Below are positions 15,115 through 20,204 of a stretch of 20,204 bases of DNA, in pieces. Source of the stretch: an uncultured Blautia sp. (lineage in GTDB: Bacteria > Bacillota > Clostridia > Lachnospirales > Lachnospiraceae); contig URHH01000037.1 of assembly GCA_900547615.1 (NCBI GenBank), forward strand, positions 1 through 20,204, given 5' to 3'. The number at the start of each line of letters is the position of its first letter. The first letter of the stretch is position 1. The notes under the pieces were generated by a model. That model did no database searches. It was not told the origin of the DNA and saw nothing but the letters and a program-made list of their open reading frames with translations. The position numbers and the translations under genes are program-made.

Positions 15115-15910
15115 AGATATTACACTGGGACAGTTTTATCCTGCAGATTCTGTTCTTCATAAACTGGATCCCCGGACAAAGTTTCTGGGAACAATGGCGT
15201 TTATTATTTCCGTGTTTTTGTTCAACACATTTCCAGGATACGCAGTGGCAACGCTGTTTCTCGGGGGACTGATCTTTCTTTCAAAGGTTCCTGTGAAATT
15301 TATGTTCAAGGGACTGAAGGCGATTTTTGTGATTCTTCTTATCACAGTTGCCTTTAACATTTTGCTGACTCCCGGAGAAATTCTCTGGAAGTGGGGATTT
15401 TTAAAGGTAACAAAAGAAGGACTTGTCCTTGCGGGAAGAATGGCAATCCGCCTTACCTACCTTGTAATCGGGTCCTCTGTCATGACGCTTACCACAACGC
15501 CGAATCAGCTGACCGACGGACTGGAACGGCTTCTCCGTCCCTTAAATAAAATCCACGTTCCCGTACATGAGATTTCCATGATGATGTCTATTGCCCTTCG
15601 TTTTATTCCGATCCTTCTTGAAGAGACAGATAAGATCATGAAGGCGCAGGTTGCCCGCGGAGCAGATTTTGAAAACGGAAATATTATCCAGAAGGCGAAA
15701 AACATGGTTCCTCTTCTTGTGCCTCTGTTTATCTCTGCTTTCCGCCGTGCAAATGACCTTGCTATGGCAATGGAAGCGAGATGCTACCACGGAGGGGACG
15801 ACAGAACCCAGATGAAGCCCCTTCATTATGAGAAGAGAGATTATGTGGCGTATGCAGTGGTGATCGTGTATCTTGGAATTGCGGCTGCATTCAGAATCAT
15901 TGGAATATAA
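15107..15910 (+). CDS. ecfT: ECF transporter transmembrane subunit
   Basis: The 267-residue membrane protein couples the two ATPases to exchangeable S components. It opens with HKLDPRTKFLG (18-28), a CbiQ/EcfT hallmark. Hydrophobic helices lie at about 27-58, 68-87, 105-130, 155-172 and 200-215, with a final one at 246-265. The two coupling-helix motifs are ARG at 183-185 (QVARGADFENG) and ARC at 224-226 (AMEARCYHGG); the second is often ARG or ARC-like in relatives. It overlaps ecfA2 by 8 bases. No S-component gene is adjacent, so it is likely a group II module shared by many S components encoded elsewhere. Confidence 0.95.
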   Translation: MLRDITLGQFYPADSVLHKLDPRTKFLGTMAFIISVFLFNTFPGYAVATLFLGGLIFLSKVPVKFMFKGLKAIFVILLITVAFNILLTPGEILWKWGFLKVTKEGLVLAGRMAIRLTYLVIGSSVMTLTTTPNQLTDGLERLLRPLNKIHVPVHEISMMMSIALRFIPILLEETDKIMKAQVARGADFENGNIIQKAKNMVPLLVPLFISAFRRANDLAMAMEARCYHGGDDRTQMKPLHYEKRDYVAYAVVIVYLGIAAAFRIIGI

Positions 15911-15919
15911 GAGGTTGAT

Positions 15920-16660
15920 ATGAAACGAGTAGGACTTGTAGTGGCGTATGACGGAACAAATTACTGCGGCTGGCAGACACAGCCAAACGGAATTACTGTG
16001 CAGGGTGTTTTAAATGACGCGCTCTCAGACCTTCTGGGAGAAAAAATCGAGACGATCGGCGCGAGCCGTACAGACGCAGGCGTTCACGCACTCGGGAATG
16101 TGGCGGTATTTGATACGGAGACGAGGATTCCGGGGGAAAAGATTTCCTATGCCCTGAATCAGCGTCTTCCGGAAGATATTCGCATTCAGCTTTCCGAGGA
16201 AGTGGAGCCGGATTTCCACCCCCGCTACTGTGACAGCGAGAAAACGTATGAATACCGGATTTTAAACAGAAAATTCCCGGTTCCCACAGAGCGCCTTTAT
16301 ACATATTTTTACCATTATAAGCTGGACGTGGAAAAAATGCGTGAGGCAACTTCATACTTGATCGGAACCCATGATTTTGCCAGCTTCTGCGGTGCGAAAG
16401 CCCAGGTAAAAAGTACAGTTCGCACCATCACTTCTATGGACGTGTGGCGCGACGGGGATATTGTGACGATCCGCGTCACAGGCACGGGCTTTCTTTACAA
16501 TATGGTCCGCATTCTTTCCGGAACGCTTATCGAGGTGGGAAACGGACAGTATCCGCCTGAGCGGGTCAAAGAGATTCTAAACGCCTGCGACAGAGAAAAA
16601 GCAGGACCGACAGCTCCGGCTCAGGGGCTCACCCTTATGGGGATTGAGTTTTTTGACTGA
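15920..16660 (+). CDS. truA: tRNA pseudouridine synthase A
   Basis: The 246-residue enzyme makes pseudouridine at positions 38-40 of the tRNA anticodon arm. The catalytic aspartate is Asp52 in GASRTDAGVHA. Other family marks are VAYDGTNYCGWQ near the start, KTYEYRI in the middle, the second-half FCGAKAQVKSTVRTI, and TGTGFLYNMVRILSGTLIEVG near the C-terminus. The length is typical. AAGAGGTTGAT precedes the ATG, 9 bp after ecfT. In many Bacillota the ecfA1-ecfA2-ecfT-truA set follows the rpoA-rplQ ribosomal operon; here it follows engB. A strong terminator ends the block. Confidence 0.97.
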   Translation: MKRVGLVVAYDGTNYCGWQTQPNGITVQGVLNDALSDLLGEKIETIGASRTDAGVHALGNVAVFDTETRIPGEKISYALNQRLPEDIRIQLSEEVEPDFHPRYCDSEKTYEYRILNRKFPVPTERLYTYFYHYKLDVEKMREATSYLIGTHDFASFCGAKAQVKSTVRTITSMDVWRDGDIVTIRVTGTGFLYNMVRILSGTLIEVGNGQYPPERVKEILNACDREKAGPTAPAQGLTLMGIEFFD

Positions 16661-16677
16661 GAAATAAATAAGAGATG

Positions 16678-16724
16678 AAAAAACACTGACATTGCGGGGG
16701 ATACCCGGGGTGTCAGTGTTTTTT
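16678..16724. terminator. Strong bidirectional terminator after truA
   Basis: AAAAAACACTGACA (16678-16691) and TGTCAGTGTTTTTT (16711-16724) form a 14-bp stem with runs of A and T on the two sides. It can end the rightward truA block and the leftward M56 gene. The G-rich loop (GCGGGGGATACCCGGGG) can fold further. Confidence 0.92.
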
Positions 16725-16748
16725 CGTTTCAGGCAGAAATCAGGATTT

Positions 16749-18113
16749 TTAATGGGGGCATTTAGAGTAAAAATTATCGCTGACCAGAGTTTTGCTGGCT
16801 ATATAGCCGCATTTTGTGCAGCGCTTTGTTTGAATCTTCTGGTAATTGCAGCTCTTATCCGTGTGAAGAAGATGCTGGTAGGAATATCCTGTTTTATACG
16901 TATGACTGCAGGGGGCATAAGCCTCCGGATCAGAAGAAAAATAATAGATTTCTCCGTCATCAGCAACGAAATAATCGTTTCCTTTGTCGAAAAAGACAGG
17001 CTCTTCCGGAAGGTTTAAATAATCGTATTCTTCCGGAAACTCTGCGCCGTCCGGAACAAAAATTTCGATAACTCCATCAGGACAGGGATCAGGGGAGGTA
17101 TATAAACTGCCGGCATTGAAAGCAGGCTGATCATACGCCATGATGGGGACGGCTCCGGCAAGCAATGAACACGTTGTCAGGAGAATGGAAAAAACAGATT
17201 TTGATGTTTTGCCATGTTTGATCATAAGTATGCGCTCCTTTGTAATATGAAATTTCAGGCTCTGAAAAGAGGAATATCCTGGAAGACAGATGTTTTCGTC
17301 TGAAGAGGGAATCGGGAGATTAAGGAGAAGATTTACGTAACAGTTCCGTTCTTCTTCAGTGCTGTTTTTTAGTACATGCTCGTCGCAGAGAAGTTCCAGT
17401 GTTTTGTCCAGGCTTTTGTAAAAGCAGAAGGTAAGAGGAAAATACCAATGCACTGCAAAAGCCAGAAAGCAGGTCATTTTAATAAAGTTATGGAGATGTT
17501 GAAAATGGCAGGTTTCATGTTTTAAAATATGGGGTAACTGTTCAGGATTTGTATCTATGGGCAGAAATATAACAGGTCTTAAAAATCCGATTAAAAAAGG
17601 GGAAGAGCATAAAGGACTTACACGAACAGAAATTTTCTTCTTCCGTTTTTTAGTGACTCCATTCACATGTTTCAGATAATCAGGGAATATTTCTTTGGAA
17701 TTGTGAATGAACTGCCGCCTGATTTTTGAAAATTTTATAAGCTGCCATGCAAAAAGCACAACAAGAAATAAAAGCCATGTTCCCGCAAGAATAAGAACAA
17801 GCCGGGAATAGACCGGAAAATGTAAATGCCCCGCCTCATCTTTATAGAAGGTTTTCATCTGTGTAAACACCAGCGCTTTCGGTTCCGTGACAGAGGGAAA
17901 CAGATGTTGTATGGTTTTGCTGTCATATATGCAGCTTTTGAGAAAGTTGTGAAGAAGGGGGAGGGGAAGTAAATAAAATGCAGCGGAAACAAGCAGCATA
18001 AAAAGTCTCTGCCCCGGTTTAAAACGGTATCGAAAAATGAGACAGAGAAGTGCATAACATATGTATACAATGCTTCCCATAGCGCACATACAAAAGAGAA
18101 GATTATTTATCAT
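16749..18113 (-). CDS. M56 (BlaR1/MecR1-like) membrane metalloprotease with Cys/His-rich tail
   Basis: The 454-residue protein has membrane helices at about 8-28, 36-55, 103-127, 209-232 and 303-325. Between them is the M56 zinc-protease core: HETCH (199-203), then ELLCD (240-244) giving the third ligand. In BlaR1-type systems an external signal activates this protease, which leads to cleavage of its partner repressor. After the last helix, residues 327-454 should lie outside. In BlaR1 this region is a penicillin-binding domain; here there is no SxxK/KTG pattern. Instead there is an acidic linker and then a Cys/His-rich end with Cys402, His404, His414, His417, Cys422, Cys432-x2-Cys435, Cys452 and His454, suggesting a metal site. 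The ligand is unknown. The start overlaps the BlaI-type gene by 11 bases, so the two are coupled. Similar Cys-rich tails probably recur in clostridial M56 proteins, but I could not check that. Confidence 0.88.
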   Translation of the reverse strand: MINNLLFCMCAMGSIVYICYALLCLIFRYRFKPGQRLFMLLVSAAFYLLPLPLLHNFLKSCIYDSKTIQHLFPSVTEPKALVFTQMKTFYKDEAGHLHFPVYSRLVLILAGTWLLFLVVLFAWQLIKFSKIRRQFIHNSKEIFPDYLKHVNGVTKKRKKKISVRVSPLCSSPFLIGFLRPVIFLPIDTNPEQLPHILKHETCHFQHLHNFIKMTCFLAFAVHWYFPLTFCFYKSLDKTLELLCDEHVLKNSTEEERNCYVNLLLNLPIPSSDENICLPGYSSFQSLKFHITKERILMIKHGKTSKSVFSILLTTCSLLAGAVPIMAYDQPAFNAGSLYTSPDPCPDGVIEIFVPDGAEFPEEYDYLNLPEEPVFFDKGNDYFVADDGEIYYFSSDPEAYAPCSHTYKTGYSYQHLLHTDKSCNYQKIQTKRCTKCGYIASKTLVSDNFYSKCPH

Positions 18114-18477
18114 CGTACAGATTCCTCAGCATTTTTTTCTCTTCCTCAGATAAATCATGATTTCCTGTCAAAGTGCAGATAAAGGCTTTCAGAGAACCAC
18201 GGAAGCTTTTGTTCAGAAAATCCTGCGTCCATTTCTGGGCGAAAGCTTCTTCGGAGGAGGAAGGCATATACATTAATTTGTGACCGTGTTTCGGAGCGAT
18301 CAGCGCTCCTTTTTTTACAATTCTCTGCAGGTATGTTTTGACGGTTCCAATGGAGATTTCGAAACCTGCGTCCCACAGCAAATCTGCAATTTCAGCCAGA
18401 GTCATTTCTCTGTTTTCTTTCCAGAGAATTGACATAATCTCATACTCCTGGCTTGATAAATTGTATTTTGCTTCCAT
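18103..18477 (-). CDS. BlaI/MecI/CopY-type transcriptional repressor
   Basis: The product is 124 residues from ATG 18477. This start is favoured over an in-frame ATG five codons upstream because AAAGGAG overlaps that upstream codon and sits 5 bases before this one. It has a BlaI-type winged helix: LSSQEYEIMSILWKENREMT, then LAEIADLLWDAGFEISIG, the recognition helix TVKTYLQRIVKKG, and a wing with KHGHKLMYMP. The C-terminal helices (EAFAQKWTQDFLNKSFRGSL) form the dimer part. Such repressors bind TACA/TGTA palindromes and are inactivated after the partner M56 protease is triggered. The gene overlaps the protease by 11 bases. A palindrome lies at its own start site and a second at the divergent gene, so autorepression plus control of the other arm is likely. 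Confidence 0.93.
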   Translation of the reverse strand: MEAKYNLSSQEYEIMSILWKENREMTLAEIADLLWDAGFEISIGTVKTYLQRIVKKGALIAPKHGHKLMYMPSSSEEAFAQKWTQDFLNKSFRGSLKAFICTLTGNHDLSEEEKKMLRNLYDDK

Positions 18478-18499
18478 ATTGACTCCTTTCATAAGAATA

Positions 18500-18515
18500 G
18501 ATACACATATGTATC
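18500..18515. promoter_or_regulatory. Operator 1, at the repressor's own promoter
   Basis: GATACACATATGTATC is a palindrome with arms GATACA/TGTATC around CATA, containing the TACA...TGTA core of BlaI-family operators with a 4-bp centre. It starts 2 bp downstream of the leftward -10 and so covers the transcription start. Confidence 0.72.
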
Positions 18516-18517
18516 TT

Positions 18518-18545
18518 ATTATACACCAAAAATAATAAAAATCAA
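18518..18545 (-). promoter_or_regulatory. Promoter of the repressor-protease pair
   Basis: On the minus strand TTGATT (540-545 of the 18-kb block, i.e. 18540-18545), a 16-bp spacer and a perfect TATAAT (18518-18523) form a good promoter. Operator 1 is immediately downstream. Confidence 0.68.
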
Positions 18546-18556
18546 GACTTGTTTGT

Positions 18557-18588
18557 TTGAAATAAATTGGATATTATCCCGATATAAA
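18557..18588 (+). promoter_or_regulatory. Candidate promoter of the divergent lipoprotein gene
   Basis: TTGAAA (18557-18562) lies 18 bp before GATATA (18581-18586) and 20 bp before TATAAA (18583-18588). An alternative is TTGTTT (18549-18554) with TATTAT (18572-18577) at 17 bp. The exact element is ambiguous, but all options place operator 2 at or just after the start of transcription. Confidence 0.45.
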
Positions 18589-18604
18589 GATACAAGTATG
18601 AATC
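18589..18604. promoter_or_regulatory. Operator 2, at the divergent promoter
   Basis: GATACAAGTATGAATC matches operator 1 at 13 of 16 positions and is itself palindromic except for one base (TGAATC for TGTATC). It abuts a TATAAA on the lipoprotein side, mirroring the geometry at operator 1. The two centres are 89 bp apart. Confidence 0.65.
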
Positions 18605-18659
18605 TGAAGAAGACGGAGGCATCGGGACTGATTCGGGCTCCGGTGTAAAGGTGAAAGTT

Positions 18660-19787
18660 ATGAAAAAAATAATAGTATTTTGCATGATTGGTTTATGCGT
18701 ATTCTGCGGCTGTGGAGGAAAGACGGAAACAAAAACAGAAAAACAACTTGCAGCAAATGCAAAAGAAAAGGAAAAATCCGAGGCGGAGGATACGGTTTAT
18801 CAATACCATTTTCCGGAAGAATATAAAAAAGCAGGAGAAAAAATTGAATTTGATACAGAGATTGTAGTGGATAGTGCAGAAGATGTTTTTTATAAAGGAA
18901 AAGCGGAACTGGAGGCTTTAGATGGAGAAAAGCTGAAAGATTATTTATACGGGACAGATTTCGATGAACGGGTATTCGAAGAAAAAGGAACAGATTATGT
19001 TGGAAATGAGATCAATACAATCATATGGCAGTCAGAAGAAAAGGGAACTTTACAATATATAAAGTCGTTAGGGAGTACGTATATAAGTCCTCTTTTTGAT
19101 CATATCAGCCAGGCTTTTCATCTTCCGGATAAACAATATGAGGAGTCCTGGGCTTCTACTACAGAGGAGTTCGACGGATTTTCCAGAGAAGAGGCTTATG
19201 AAAAAATCAGAAGTGTTCTGGAAGACTGTGGGATTACGGTACCGGAAGAATACATTTGCTACACTCTGCCTTATGAAGAGATGGCAGAACGTGAGTATGC
19301 AGAGGATATGTATGGAAACGAGGACGTAGAAGCAGAAAAAACAGACTGGGACGAAAACGACGACGCATATTTTTTTGTATTTCAAAGCCGGTACTGTGGT
19401 CTTCCAACGTATCACCCGTATGTTTACAGAATGGAAAAAGATATACTGGAAAACAGACCGCTTCAGGCAGTTATATCCCGGGAGGGGATTGAGTACCTGT
19501 CTGTAGAGAGGATTTTTCAGTATAAGCAGGAAAAAGAAAGCGTGGAGCTTCTTCCATTTGAAAAAATTGCAGAGGTCCTGGAAAATCAGTTCACAAGAAT
19601 TATGGGGGAAGAGACGTATAAAGTGAAAAGGGCAGAATTAAAGGCTATGGAAAATCTTGCAGGCAAAAAAGAGTATGAAATGGTTCCCGTGTGGGTTATT
19701 GATATGGAAATCAATGATAATGGGGATATAAGAAATTTCCAGAAATTTTTTGATGCTGCGACAGCGAAGGAGTATATTTTCCAATGA
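18660..19787 (+). CDS. Probable lipoprotein of unknown function
   Basis: The product is 375 residues from ATG 18660. This start is preferred over an in-frame GTG at 18651, because AAAGGTGA (18647-18654) covers the GTG and is well placed for the ATG. A short signal peptide, KKIIVFCMIGLCVFCGCGGK, has a cysteine-rich end. The probable lipidated residue is the cysteine of CGCGG, although the lipobox is atypical. A charged Lys/Glu linker follows, then an acidic domain with YQYHFPEEYKKAGEKIEFD and a second part with FDGFSREEAYEKIRSVLEDCG. Near the end, VPVWVIDMEI and DAATAKEYIF resemble folds seen in secreted Gram-positive regulators or sensor-associated proteins. I do not recognise a family with confidence. 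Its stop overlaps the next gene's start (ATGA), so the pair is coupled. Operator 2 implies control by the BlaI-type repressor. Confidence 0.82.
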   Translation: MKKIIVFCMIGLCVFCGCGGKTETKTEKQLAANAKEKEKSEAEDTVYQYHFPEEYKKAGEKIEFDTEIVVDSAEDVFYKGKAELEALDGEKLKDYLYGTDFDERVFEEKGTDYVGNEINTIIWQSEEKGTLQYIKSLGSTYISPLFDHISQAFHLPDKQYEESWASTTEEFDGFSREEAYEKIRSVLEDCGITVPEEYICYTLPYEEMAEREYAEDMYGNEDVEAEKTDWDENDDAYFFVFQSRYCGLPTYHPYVYRMEKDILENRPLQAVISREGIEYLSVERIFQYKQEKESVELLPFEKIAEVLENQFTRIMGEETYKVKRAELKAMENLAGKKEYEMVPVWVIDMEINDNGDIRNFQKFFDAATAKEYIFQ

Positions 19788-20204
19788 AGAAATATTTAAG
19801 TGCAGATTTTGAGAGAATGCTGGGACTGCGTTTTGTGCTGTGCGTGGCGGGGGTTTTTCTTATTTTTATGACAAGTACATACACAGACAGAGGTCTTTTT
19901 AATATAACGGCTTTAAACGCAGTTGACAACGGTCTGTATGGAATGTCGGGGCTGTTCAGTATGGTAGTCTGTGCCGCGGCCTACAGCGGAAGTTTATGTG
20001 ACGACATAGAAAACAGGTATTTTTACGCAGAATGTTTTTATGGAAAATGGAAAAATTTTGCAAGAAGCAGAACGCTTACCGTGTTTCTTTCTTCACTTTT
20101 TATAATGGCGCTTGGCGTACTGTGTTATGGATTTTATGTAAGTGTGGCAGGAGGCGGCTGGTTTTCAGCAGATGATGCAGTGTATCAGATTTTGCAGGAG
20201 CGGC
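19784..20204 (+). CDS. Polytopic membrane protein, possibly ABC-2-type permease (truncated by window)
   Basis: The frame opens at ATG 19784, sharing ATGA with the lipoprotein stop, and stays open for 140 codons to the window end. A short cytoplasmic start (KKYLSADFERMLG) is followed by helix 1 (about 15-29, FVLCVAGVFLIFM). A long loop follows, then helix 2 (about 52-68, MSGLFSMVVCAAAYSG), a cytoplasmic stretch rich in Asp/Arg/Lys (LCDDIENRYFYAECFYGKWKNFARSR) and helix 3 (about 98-119, LTVFLSSLFIMALGVLCYGFY). The D-x-E-x-R...R-S-R pattern between helices 2 and 3 is like ABC-2 exporter permeases, but that is a loose resemblance. An ATPase gene might follow beyond the window. No stop was seen, so the length is unknown. 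Confidence 0.78.
   Translation, partial: MKKYLSADFERMLGLRFVLCVAGVFLIFMTSTYTDRGLFNITALNAVDNGLYGMSGLFSMVVCAAAYSGSLCDDIENRYFYAECFYGKWKNFARSRTLTVFLSSLFIMALGVLCYGFYVSVAGGGWFSADDAVYQILQER

Noticed and set aside
16692..17018. Rightward frame of 108 codons opposite the end of the M56 gene
   Set aside because: It begins inside the terminator region, has no ribosome binding site and runs antisense to the conserved C-terminal tail.

Overview
The window looks like chromosomal DNA of a Lachnospiraceae-type Bacillota (Blautia/Dorea/Mediterraneibacter-like). This rests on strong AGGAGG-type ribosome binding sites, TTGACA/TATAAT-like promoters, moderate G+C, the tig-clpP-clpX-lon-engB order, an EcfA1-EcfA2-EcfT module, BlaI/M56 regulators and DUF1284. 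No tRNA, rRNA, CRISPR array, intact insertion sequence or phage gene was seen. The genus assignment is inference.

Region 1 (1-2300) is a decayed patch. It opens with the 5' end of a leftward malQ (4-alpha-glucanotransferase) and its promoter. Next is a YesM-like sensor kinase remnant, apparently with an internal deletion and a lost 3' end, then an unrecognised leftward ORF fragment, then an orphan NMT1/SsuA-like substrate-binding protein without a transporter beside it. Region 2 (2390-4100) holds three small genes: a cysteine-rich DUF1284 protein, an exported acidic protein of unknown function and a leftward DUF2007-like protein. Region 3 (4300-6950) holds ferritin and proC in one transcription unit, a leftward CYTH-domain triphosphate enzyme, and a divergent DJ-1/PfpI protein that starts with TTG.

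Region 4 (6980-16725) is a long rightward housekeeping block: tig, clpP, clpX and lon (nascent-chain folding and ATP-dependent proteolysis), engB (50S assembly GTPase), ecfA1-ecfA2-ecfT (energising module for vitamin uptake, genes overlapping) and truA (tRNA pseudouridine synthase). A strong bidirectional hairpin ends it. A palindrome lies in the tig leader and a 10-bp stem hairpin lies between clpP and clpX.

Region 5 (16749-20204) is the accessory part and the most interesting one. A leftward BlaI-type repressor overlaps an M56 (BlaR1-like) membrane metalloprotease. The protease's external C-terminal tail is a Cys/His-rich segment, not a penicillin-binding domain. Divergent from them are a probable lipoprotein and a translationally coupled membrane protein, possibly an ABC-2-type permease, which runs off the window. 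Two related palindromes (GATACA-N4-TGTATC type) sit at the two divergent promoters, so the repressor probably controls both arms. This looks like an envelope-stress or antimicrobial-sensing switch whose signal is not evident.
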